A DNA stretch of 5,511 nt from CAYIYO01 sp964367715 (GTDB lineage Bacteria; Chlamydiota; Chlamydiia; Chlamydiales; Criblamydiaceae), in the NCBI GenBank assembly GCA_964367715.1, contig CAYIYO010000073.1, positions 1 to 5,511 on the forward strand, written 5' to 3'. Position 1 is the stretch's first letter; every line of letters begins with the position of its first letter. Below are positions 1 through 5,509 of the stretch, piece by piece. The position numbers and the translations under genes were made by a program. Below the pieces are notes generated by a model. It saw nothing but the letters and a program-made list of their open reading frames with translations. It searched no databases and was not told where the DNA came from.

Positions 1-37
1 TGTAAGTGGTTTAATATGTATATAAGTAAATTTAAAT

Positions 38-1138
38 TTATTGCCAGTAGGGGTGGCTTTCGTCTTTTTCGTACTGATTAGTTTTGGTGTTGAAAACCAT
101 GCAAGGGTCAATGTTTCCCTGATAACGAAATTCTAGGTATTCTTTTGTTTTGTTAGGAACGTAGACGTCGATTCCATCAAGTGTTCCTTTTCGTAAAGGA
201 AAAATCATATCGATAGGAACAGGAGATGTATATTTGCGTTCGCGCGCACGCCAGCTTTCGGTTAAAAAGATGTTATATTCGTTAGATAGAAAATAATTTA
301 ACGTGCCGTTTTCAGTGTCGACGACGTAATGGTAAATGTCGATCAATAAGCCGCTTTCTTTGACCCATACTTTTAGGTATGTGTTTGGATTTCCGCGGCT
401 TGACCAATCTTGTACCACAAATTTTGACGAATCGAGTTGTTGAAGAGCTCTCTTAACATTTTGAAAATCAGGTAATAATACTGCAATGTCGATATCGTTA
501 TCCCAGGGAATGACTCCGTTGTGACGATAGACTCCTAAGCATGTGCCCACATCTACCCAATAAGGAACCTGTTCTTTATCTAAAATAGTGACAATGGCTT
601 TTAAAGCCTCTTTACCCTCTTTTAAAATATTTTCATCCCCAGGGCGGCGCGGATAAATAATTCGATCAGAAGAGATTTCTTCTTTTGTTTCGAGGTCTAT
701 TCCTGAATTGCGATAGAAGTCATTATTTAGAGAAATCAATGAGAGAGCATTGGAAAGATGGATGCGTTCATGACGCTTCCGTGTTTCTTGAGAAACTAAA
801 AAAGCGATTGATTTTGTGAAAACTCCCGCAGTAAGACTGTAAGGAAGGGCTGCGATGGAAGCCAATGTTTTTAATGCCCAATAGTCTTTATATTCGAAGG
901 CTTCAGAAAAGAGATAGGGTTCTGCCGGATTTTCGGTCGCTGTGGCAAGTCTTCCATCTAATAAATATTGAGTAGGAGTGAGGAAAATATTTCCTAGTTG
1001 TTCAATAGGATGCGCATCGCTGGCACGCGTGTTTAAAAATATATGGTCGCAAAGGGAAAGATAGAGTTGGACGACAGGCAATCCTAGGACCATGATTGTT
1101 GTCAGCAGAGAGGCTTTAATGAAGTTTAGAGTGATCAT
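38..1138 (-). CDS. LicD/fukutin-family phosphotransferase with N-terminal membrane segment(s)
   Basis: The C-terminal half (about residues 170-345 of 366) looks like a LicD-family domain. These proteins transfer phosphocholine, phosphoribitol or similar groups from a nucleotide-activated donor to surface glycans. Visible motifs are the nucleotidyltransferase-like D196-V-G-T-C-L-G202, the metal-binding I210-P-W-D-N-D-I-D217 with Asp215 and Asp217, a third acidic site at L265-I-D-I-Y (Asp267), and the LicD tail pattern F313-P-L-R-K, V327-P-N-K and E333-Y-L. The first 130 or so residues are not LicD-like. They contain a strong hydrophobic stretch at about 4-29, likely a membrane anchor or uncleaved signal, and a weaker one at about 88-116. 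The start at 1138 has only a weak AGGG directly upstream, but it gives the longest hydrophobic N-terminus, and the next Met (residue 16) has no ribosome site. The gene is divergent from rpoN. Family assignment is fairly sure; donor and acceptor are unknown. Surface glycan or lipid decoration is an inference. Confidence 0.8.
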   Translation of the reverse strand: MITLNFIKASLLTTIMVLGLPVVQLYLSLCDHIFLNTRASDAHPIEQLGNIFLTPTQYLLDGRLATATENPAEPYLFSEAFEYKDYWALKTLASIAALPYSLTAGVFTKSIAFLVSQETRKRHERIHLSNALSLISLNNDFYRNSGIDLETKEEISSDRIIYPRRPGDENILKEGKEALKAIVTILDKEQVPYWVDVGTCLGVYRHNGVIPWDNDIDIAVLLPDFQNVKRALQQLDSSKFVVQDWSSRGNPNTYLKVWVKESGLLIDIYHYVVDTENGTLNYFLSNEYNIFLTESWRARERKYTSPVPIDMIFPLRKGTLDGIDVYVPNKTKEYLEFRYQGNIDPCMVFNTKTNQYEKDESHPYWQ

Positions 1139-1237
1139 GCCCTAATTTATGCGATAAATGGGGTTTTAGTTAAAGAAAATAGTTTATGTTATTGATTATG
1201 AGTGTTTTGAATTTATTTATTGTCGAACGCTTTTCCC

Positions 1238-1266
1238 TTGTGAATTCGGATAGCTTGGAATACTAT
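1238..1266 (+). promoter_or_regulatory. Candidate sigma-70-type promoter for rpoN
   Basis: TTGTGA (1238-1243) and TACTAT (1261-1266) are separated by 17 nt, each matching the consensus at 4 of 6 positions, with AT-rich DNA upstream. The predicted transcript would start about 20-25 nt before the rpoN start codon and include its GGAGG ribosome site. In AT-rich DNA such matches arise easily by chance, so this is tentative. No convincing promoter was seen for the divergent LicD gene. Confidence 0.35.
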
Positions 1267-1294
1267 TAGTTAATAAGGGGATGGAGGTTTTTTT

Positions 1295-2788
1295 ATGTCT
1301 TATTCGCTTTCTTTGAATTTAAAAAACAAACAGTCGCAATCACAAAAACAAACACAACATATCATTATGTCAGCAAAAATGCAACAAGCATTGCATATGT
1401 TGCAACTTCCTGTCCTTGAATTGTCCGCATTAGTCGAAGCGGAGATCGAGCAAAATCCTATTTTAGACCACGAGGGAGAAACCTCTGAATACGATGAAGA
1501 GATCGAACGCATGGAAGAGACGGAGGCTGATGATTACGGGCAAGAGACCTCAAATCAAGATGCCGAAATGAATTTTGAAAGCGATAATTTTGAGGTCCTC
1601 CGCTGTTTGGATGAGGAGTTTCGCGATCAATGTAGTGAGAGCGATACCTTTTACTCTAAAAGAACTGCCGATGACGAAAGAAAGCAAGGATTTCTTGAAA
1701 GCTTGATTTCTTCCAAAGAAAGCCTTTTTGAACACCTCATGGAGCAAGCGAAAGAAACATTTGAAGACGAAAAAGATGCTGCCGCAGCCGAAGCACTGAT
1801 TGGAAACTTTGATGCGAACGGATTTTTAGGCGTTCCCTTAAATGAAGTTTCCAGCCTTTCCTCTATAGGGGTGGATCGATTAAAAAAGGTATTAGCGCAG
1901 ATTCAAGAGTTTGATCCTCCTGGTGTGGGTGCTTACGATTTACACGATTCCTTATTAATCCAATTGCGTTTTCAGAAAAAAGAATCGACTCTTGCGTATC
2001 AAATCATCTCCTCACATTTTGATGAGCTGGTGCACCATCGCATTAAAGCGATTGCAAAAGGGTTGGGTTGCTCTGTTGTTGCGGTGGAAGAGGCTATTAA
2101 TACAGATATTGTGCGTTTAGATATGCATCCAGGCGCCGCGTATGGGTTGGCTGCAACACAGTACATTATTCCTGATATTTCAATTCATGATGAAGGGGAA
2201 GGAAAGCTTACCATTTCTGTTAATGAACGTGATATCCCCCCTCTCCGCTTAAATATGCGTTATCTTGCAATGGCTCACGACACCTCCCTGCCAGAAGAGA
2301 CACGCGCGTTTATTATGCAAAAATTGATGTCTGCGCGATGGTTGATGCGTAATATCATGCAACGGAATGATACGCTTTCACGTATTGCCCATTCTCTTGC
2401 AGAGAGACAAAAAGAATTTTTTAGCGATCCCGACGGACAGCTTGTGCCTTTGACGATGAAGGACTTGGCGGAAGAATTAGAGTTGCACGAGTCCACGATT
2501 GCACGTGCAATTTCTAATAAATATTTGGATTGTGGGCGCGGAATCCTTGCCTTGCGTTCATTTTTTACGTCGGCATTTCTCTCGAAACAGGGAGAAGATG
2601 TCTCTTCTCATACGATTCGTAATTTTTTAAGGGATCTTATTAAAGACGAATCAAAAGAGTGCCCCTTTTCTGATGAGGCGTTATCTAAATTGCTGAATAA
2701 GAAGGGAATTCCTTGTGCACGCCGGACCATTGCCAAATACAGGGCAGAAATGGGAATTGGAAACACTCAGCAGCGACGCCACTACTAG
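1295..2788 (+). CDS. rpoN: RNA polymerase sigma-54 factor RpoN
   Basis: This is the alternative sigma factor that binds core RNA polymerase, recognises -24/-12 promoters and needs an AAA+ activator to open DNA. At 497 residues it is slightly longer than the 477 of E. coli. Region I (residues 1-57) is the Gln- and Leu-rich activator-responsive segment, including M29-Q-Q-A-L-H-M-L-Q-L. Region II (about 58-105) is strongly acidic. The core-binding region follows, with the family signatures G-N-F-D-A-N-G-F-L near 170-178 and F206-D-P-P-G-V-G-A. The DNA-binding part has the helix-turn-helix M388-K-D-L-A-E-E-L...H-E-S-T-I-A-R and, near the end, the diagnostic RpoN box A475-R-R-T-I-A-K-Y-R483. The ATG at 1295 is set by GGAGG at 1283-1287, 7 nt upstream. 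The gene seems to be transcribed alone, since a terminator-like hairpin follows. No enhancer-binding activator lies in the window. All hallmark motifs are intact, so it should be functional. Confidence 0.97.
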   Translation: MSYSLSLNLKNKQSQSQKQTQHIIMSAKMQQALHMLQLPVLELSALVEAEIEQNPILDHEGETSEYDEEIERMEETEADDYGQETSNQDAEMNFESDNFEVLRCLDEEFRDQCSESDTFYSKRTADDERKQGFLESLISSKESLFEHLMEQAKETFEDEKDAAAAEALIGNFDANGFLGVPLNEVSSLSSIGVDRLKKVLAQIQEFDPPGVGAYDLHDSLLIQLRFQKKESTLAYQIISSHFDELVHHRIKAIAKGLGCSVVAVEEAINTDIVRLDMHPGAAYGLAATQYIIPDISIHDEGEGKLTISVNERDIPPLRLNMRYLAMAHDTSLPEETRAFIMQKLMSARWLMRNIMQRNDTLSRIAHSLAERQKEFFSDPDGQLVPLTMKDLAEELELHESTIARAISNKYLDCGRGILALRSFFTSAFLSKQGEDVSSHTIRNFLRDLIKDESKECPFSDEALSKLLNKKGIPCARRTIAKYRAEMGIGNTQQRRHY

Positions 2789-2800
2789 TCGATTGCGGAC

Positions 2801-2850
2801 ATCGCTCTATTAAAGTAATTATTGTGTTTTTGTAGAGCGATTCTTTTGCT
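2801..2850 (+). terminator. Probable intrinsic terminator after rpoN
   Basis: A perfect 9-bp inverted repeat, ATCGCTCTA (2801-2809) with TAGAGCGAT (2833-2841), begins 13 nt after the rpoN stop and is followed by the T-rich TCTTTTGCTT. The 23-nt loop is long, but it can shorten through an inner AAAG/TTTT-type pairing at 2812-2815 with 2827-2830. The T tract is interrupted, so termination may be partial. Position between rpoN and the accD promoter supports the call. Confidence 0.55.
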
Positions 2851-2878
2851 TGTCATCAAAAGTCACGTTACCTACAAT
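2850..2878 (+). promoter_or_regulatory. Strong housekeeping-type promoter for the accD-dut-ptsN operon
   Basis: TTGTCA (2850-2855) and TACAAT (2873-2878) each match the sigma-70 consensus at 5 of 6 positions and are spaced by the optimal 17 nt. Transcription would start near 2885, giving a leader of about 35 nt to the accD ATG. It lies directly after the rpoN terminator, the arrangement expected for a new transcription unit. It is the best promoter match noticed in the window. Confidence 0.6.
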
Positions 2879-2907
2879 AATGGAAAATCTTTAAGAGACT
2901 GATTACG

Positions 2908-2912
2908 AAAGG
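2908..2912 (+). promoter_or_regulatory. Ribosome binding site deciding the accD start
   Basis: AAAGG ends 6 nt before the ATG at 2919 but only 3 nt before an in-frame TTG at 2916. The spacing selects ATG 2919 over the TTG one codon upstream. Confidence 0.6.
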
Positions 2913-2918
2913 TGTTTG

Positions 2919-3767
2919 ATGGGACTATTTTCCCGCAAGAAACCAAAGATAAAAATTCAGACGACAAAAAAGGATAGCTACAGTGGGTGGATTAAATGCA
3001 CACACTGTGATGAGCTCATCCATGCTAACGAGCTGGAAAAAAATTTCAGCTGTTGTCCAAAATGTGATTACCACTACCGTCTTAACATTGAAGAGCGCAT
3101 CGCCTTACTTGCCGATCCGGACACTTTTCAGGAGATGTTTACCGATTTAGAGTCGGCCGATATCCTTCATTTTGTCGACACCGAACCCTATCCTGCCCGT
3201 ATCCAAAGTGCAAAAGAAAAGACGGGAAATAACGAAGCCGTCATCGTCGGAACGTGCAAAATAAAAGAAAGGTCCGTCGCTCTAGGGGTGATGGATTTTA
3301 ATTTTATGGGCGGATCGATGGGATCCGTTGTAGGGGAAGGATTGACTCTTATTATGGAGCATGCCCTAAAGCATCGGCTTCCTTTGGTTATTGTCTCAAC
3401 GTCAGGCGGCGCACGCATGCAGGAGTCGATCTTTTCCCTCATGCAGATGGCAAAAACATCCGCTGCCCTTGCTCGTCTTCATGAAGCTGGCCTTCCTTAT
3501 TTTTCTATTTTAACAAATCCGACCACTGGTGGGGTGACAGCATCTTTTGCTTCCTTAGGAGATATTAATATCGCGGAACCTAATGCCTTGATCTGCTTTG
3601 CCGGTCCTCGCGTCATTGAGCAAGTCATTGGACAACAACTCCCTCCCGGAGCGCAGAAGTCGGAGTTCCTTTTGCAGCATGGAATGATCGATTGTATCGT
3701 CAGGCGGCATGAATTAAAAAATAAAATAGCAGACCTGCTACAATTTTTTCCTAACACTAAAAACTAA
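2919..3767 (+). CDS. accD: Acetyl-CoA carboxylase carboxyltransferase subunit beta
   Basis: AccD pairs with AccA (not in this window) to move the carboxyl group from carboxybiotin on BCCP to acetyl-CoA, giving malonyl-CoA for fatty acid synthesis in the cytoplasm. The product has 282 residues from ATG 2919; E. coli AccD has 304 and a longer C-terminal tail. The N-terminal zinc ribbon is complete: Cys27, Cys30, Cys46 and Cys49, the same positions as in E. coli. The crotonase-fold carboxyltransferase domain shows M130-G-G-S-M-G-S-V-V-G, S162-G-G-A-R-M-Q-E, P201-T-T-G-G-V-T-A-S-F-A, F227-A-G-P-R-V-I-E-Q and L241-P-P-G. These segments match the oxyanion-hole and acyl-CoA-binding regions of the family. 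It is the first gene of the probable operon and carries its own promoter. An in-frame TTG at 2916 would add a single residue but is too close to the ribosome site. Confidence 0.97.
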   Translation: MGLFSRKKPKIKIQTTKKDSYSGWIKCTHCDELIHANELEKNFSCCPKCDYHYRLNIEERIALLADPDTFQEMFTDLESADILHFVDTEPYPARIQSAKEKTGNNEAVIVGTCKIKERSVALGVMDFNFMGGSMGSVVGEGLTLIMEHALKHRLPLVIVSTSGGARMQESIFSLMQMAKTSAALARLHEAGLPYFSILTNPTTGGVTASFASLGDINIAEPNALICFAGPRVIEQVIGQQLPPGAQKSEFLLQHGMIDCIVRRHELKNKIADLLQFFPNTKN

Positions 3768-3785
3768 TTTAAAATTGAGACAATA

Positions 3786-4241
3786 ATGAGCCAATCCCAT
3801 CATTTATTAGAAATTCCTACGTTGACAGATAGCGAAGAAAAACTTCCTACTTACGGAACACAAGGCGCTGCAGGTGCAGATGTCCGTGCTCATCTTTCTG
3901 AAACTCTTACCGTTCAACCGGGAGATTCCGCTCTCGTTCCAACAGGACTGCATTTTGAAATTCCGGAAGGATATGAAATTCAAGTGCGTCCACGCAGCGG
4001 CCTTGCGTTTAAAGACCAAGTCACCGTATTAAATACTCCAGGCACCATTGACCATGACTACCGTGGAGAGTTGAAAGTCATTTTAATCAACCATGGAAAA
4101 AAACCTTTTGTGATTGAACACGGAATGCGAATTGCACAGCTTGTTGTTTCTCCTGTCATTCAAGCGCGCTTTGTTCGCTGTCACGAAATTGTCCAAACAT
4201 CGCGTGGTGCAGCTGGATTTGGAAGCACAGGAACACATTAA
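3786..4241 (+). CDS. dut: Deoxyuridine 5'-triphosphate nucleotidohydrolase (dUTPase)
   Basis: This enzyme hydrolyses dUTP to dUMP and pyrophosphate, keeping uracil out of DNA and supplying the substrate for thymidylate synthesis. It is a homotrimer in this family. At 151 residues it has the normal length, and all five conserved motifs are present in order: A28-A-G-A-D-V-R-A, R68-P-R-S-G-L-A, N83-T-P-G-T-I-D-H-D-Y-R-G-E with catalytic Asp89, R115-I-A-Q-L-V-V, and the C-terminal lid R140-G-A-A-G-F-G-S-T-G with the uracil-stacking Phe145. The lid has Ala where the first Gly of the usual GGFG stands, a mild variation. The gene begins 18 nt after accD with only a weak GAG-type ribosome site and no promoter of its own that I could see, so it probably depends on the accD transcript. 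It ends 5 nt before ptsN_1. Confidence 0.96.
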   Translation: MSQSHHLLEIPTLTDSEEKLPTYGTQGAAGADVRAHLSETLTVQPGDSALVPTGLHFEIPEGYEIQVRPRSGLAFKDQVTVLNTPGTIDHDYRGELKVILINHGKKPFVIEHGMRIAQLVVSPVIQARFVRCHEIVQTSRGAAGFGSTGTH

Positions 4242-4246
4242 TCGTT

Positions 4247-4696
4247 ATGAAAAAAATTGCACAATACCTGGATTCACAACTTGTTGTCTTTCTTGATGCT
4301 AAAACACGCGATGAAGTGCTCTATGCCCTTGTTGATGTCGCGTTTGCGAAAGGAAAGATTCAAGATAAACAAGCATTTTATGATGCGCTAATAGAAAGAG
4401 AAAAGATTGTTTCTACGGGGATAGGAATGGCAGTGGCGATTCCTCATGCAAAACTTCCTTCTTATGACGACTTTTTCATTGCGATAGCGATTCTTAAGCA
4501 TGGAGTAGAATGGAAGGCGATGGATGGCTCTCCTGTTCGCCTCGTCTGCATGATCGGAGGACCCGATGATAAACAGACAGAGTATTTACAGATACTTTCA
4601 GGCATCACTTTAGCGATCAAAGATGAAGAACAACGTAAACAATTGTTGACACTGAATTCTTCTAAAGCCATCATTGAACTCTTCAAGGATTACTAG
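4247..4696 (+). CDS. ptsN: PTS IIA-like nitrogen-regulatory protein (EIIA-Ntr), stand-alone
   Basis: This is a 149-residue single-domain EIIA of the fructose/mannitol type, the terminal phosphoryl acceptor of the nitrogen-type PTS. Members of this group regulate target proteins according to phosphorylation state and do not transport sugar. The signature R51-E-K-I-V-S-T-G-I-G-M-A-V-A-I-P-H-A-K follows the E. coli PtsN pattern closely; His67 is the predicted phosphorylation site. The distal half keeps the family features M-D-G-S-P-V and the Q-T-E-Y-L-Q-I-L-S segment, equivalent to the T-H-L-H-T-L-S stretch of E. coli PtsN. It starts 5 nt after dut, with AGGA about 14 nt upstream, longer than ideal, so translational coupling to dut is likely. 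A second EIIA-Ntr follows directly. No EIIB or EIIC is encoded nearby, which supports a regulatory role. Targets cannot be read from the sequence. Confidence 0.93.
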   Translation: MKKIAQYLDSQLVVFLDAKTRDEVLYALVDVAFAKGKIQDKQAFYDALIEREKIVSTGIGMAVAIPHAKLPSYDDFFIAIAILKHGVEWKAMDGSPVRLVCMIGGPDDKQTEYLQILSGITLAIKDEEQRKQLLTLNSSKAIIELFKDY

Positions 4697-4700
4697 AAAT

Positions 4701-4705
4701 AGGTG
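4701..4705 (+). promoter_or_regulatory. Ribosome binding site deciding the ptsN_2 start
   Basis: AGGTG lies 5 nt before the ATG at 4711. An in-frame GTG at 4705 overlaps this site, so it cannot be the start served by it; ATG 4711 is preferred. Confidence 0.6.
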
Positions 4706-4710
4706 TGGTC

Positions 4711-5406
4711 ATGGATTTAAAGATCGAAGATGTAGCCGATTTACTTCAAGTGAAACCTACGCTCATTCATACTCTTGTTAATAATGGAAAAATCCCTTTT
4801 TATCGGATCGAGGATCAGTTTCGATTCAGCCGAATGGAAATTGAAAACTGGGTGCTGAAAAGCAATCTTGGCGCTTCTGGCTTCAATGCATCAGCTGTTG
4901 AAGAAGAAGACCAGGCGGCGATGGGAAACAAGCAGTTCAGTCTTTACCGTGCCATCCATCGTGGAGGAGTCCTCCATAAAGTCGCGGGCGATAACAAAGC
5001 AGCCGTGATTCGTAATGCAATGAAGACTATCGCAAAAGATTTTCATCTTGATGCAGAAGTATTGATTGATCTCTTGATGGATCGGGAAAATTTGCAGCCC
5101 ACAGCGCTTAATCATGGAATTGGAATTCCCCACACGCGCGATTCCTTCATGAATTTACATCAAGACCGTGTTGTGGTGGCATTTCCTGCAGAACCAATTG
5201 CCGATTACGGTGCATTGGACGGCAAGCCTGTGAATACATTATTCTTTCTATTTGCGTGTGATGACAAACGTCATCTCCATCTATTAGCGAAGATTGCCCA
5301 TCTTTCCAGTACACCTGAGGCTGTGGCATTGCTTGAAACACAGCCTAATAAGGCCACTCTTTTAGCCTATATTAAAGAGTGGGAAACCTCTCTCTCAAAG
5401 AAATAA
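4711..5406 (+). CDS. HTH DNA-binding domain fused to EIIA-Ntr (PtsN_2-type regulator)
   Basis: This 231-residue two-domain protein is probably a PTS-responsive DNA-binding regulator. Residues 1-50 form an excisionase/MerR-like helix-turn-helix: I5-E-D-V-A-D-L-L-Q-V, then a recognition helix through T17-L-I-H-T-L-V, G26-K-I-P-F-Y-R, and R38-F-S-R-M-E-I-E-N-W. A linker rich in Ala, Glu and Ser (51-75) leads to an EIIA-Ntr domain (about 76-228) with G136-I-G-I-P-H-T-R-D, in which His141 is the predicted phosphorylation site. The approach to that site, R125-E-N-L-Q-P-T-A-L-N-H, differs from the S/T-G-I-G form in the upstream paralogue. Chlamydia trachomatis CT290, as I recall it, has the same HTH plus EIIA design in the same place. 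The gene starts 14 nt after ptsN_1 and is the last of the operon. Domain calls are firm. DNA targets, and whether phosphorylation controls binding, are inference. I left the symbol blank because ptsN is given to the stand-alone copy. Confidence 0.92.
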   Translation: MDLKIEDVADLLQVKPTLIHTLVNNGKIPFYRIEDQFRFSRMEIENWVLKSNLGASGFNASAVEEEDQAAMGNKQFSLYRAIHRGGVLHKVAGDNKAAVIRNAMKTIAKDFHLDAEVLIDLLMDRENLQPTALNHGIGIPHTRDSFMNLHQDRVVVAFPAEPIADYGALDGKPVNTLFFLFACDDKRHLHLLAKIAHLSSTPEAVALLETQPNKATLLAYIKEWETSLSKK

Positions 5407-5428
5407 CACTCTATACTACGGTTCGGAT

Positions 5429-5458
5429 AAATTTTGGCATTTCGACTCAGCCAAATTT
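5429..5458 (+). terminator. Possible weak terminator at the operon end
   Basis: TTTGGC (5433-5438) pairs with GCCAAA (5450-5455) around an 11-nt loop. Skipping one bulged T at 5432, AAA (5429-5431) also pairs with TTT (5456-5458). It begins 22 nt after the stop codon of the last operon gene, as a terminator should. The tail is only TTT followed by CTGCGG, so intrinsic termination would be weak; it may instead be an mRNA 3'-end stabiliser. Confidence 0.35.
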
Positions 5459-5475
5459 CTGCGGTTAAGAGATCA

Positions 5476-5509
5476 CAAGTGGTTTAATTTAACAATATGA
5501 ACCCACTTG
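5476..5509. repeat. Inverted repeat at the right edge of the window
   Basis: CAAGTGG (5476-5482) and CCACTTG (5503-5509) are perfect inverted arms. The similarity continues inward, so 5477-5488 and the complement of 5497-5508 match at 10 of 12 positions around an 8-nt AT-rich loop. The 12-nt left arm AAGTGGTTTAAT also occurs exactly at 4-15, downstream of the LicD gene. It has no T tract visible before the window ends, so its role (operator, terminator or small repeat) is open. Confidence 0.4.

Noticed and set aside
1021..1040. Sigma-54-like promoter (TGGCAC followed by TTTAA) on the plus strand
   Set aside because: The -12 element lacks the essential GC, and the site lies inside the LicD coding region, antisense to it.
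1049..1129. Lipoprotein signal ending at Cys30 in the LicD-family protein
   Set aside because: The residue before Cys30 is Leu instead of Gly, Ala or Ser, so the lipobox is not met; a membrane anchor fits better.
38..1138. Bilobed chlamydial inclusion-membrane (Inc) protein
   Set aside because: The two hydrophobic stretches are about 60 residues apart, whereas Inc proteins have two closely paired helices, and the rest of the protein is an enzyme domain.
2916..2921. TTG at 2916 as the accD start (283-residue product)
   Set aside because: AAAGG at 2908-2912 is better spaced for ATG 2919, and that start puts the zinc-ribbon Cys residues at the same numbers as in E. coli AccD.
4114..4296. 60-codon plus-strand reading frame overlapping dut and ptsN_1
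   Set aside because: It lies across two well-supported genes in another frame, has no ribosome site and resembles no known protein.
4705..4713. GTG at 4705 as the start of the HTH-EIIA-Ntr gene
   Set aside because: The GTG overlaps the AGGTG ribosome site; ATG 4711 has proper spacing from it.
5435..5451. TTGGCA at the operon end as a sigma-54 -24 element
   Set aside because: The dinucleotide at the required -12 spacing is CA, not GC, and the bases are better explained as one arm of a hairpin.
5411..5470. tRNA-like GGTTCGGAT sequence after the operon
   Set aside because: It resembles a T-loop only superficially; no T stem, anticodon arm or acceptor pairing can be built around it.
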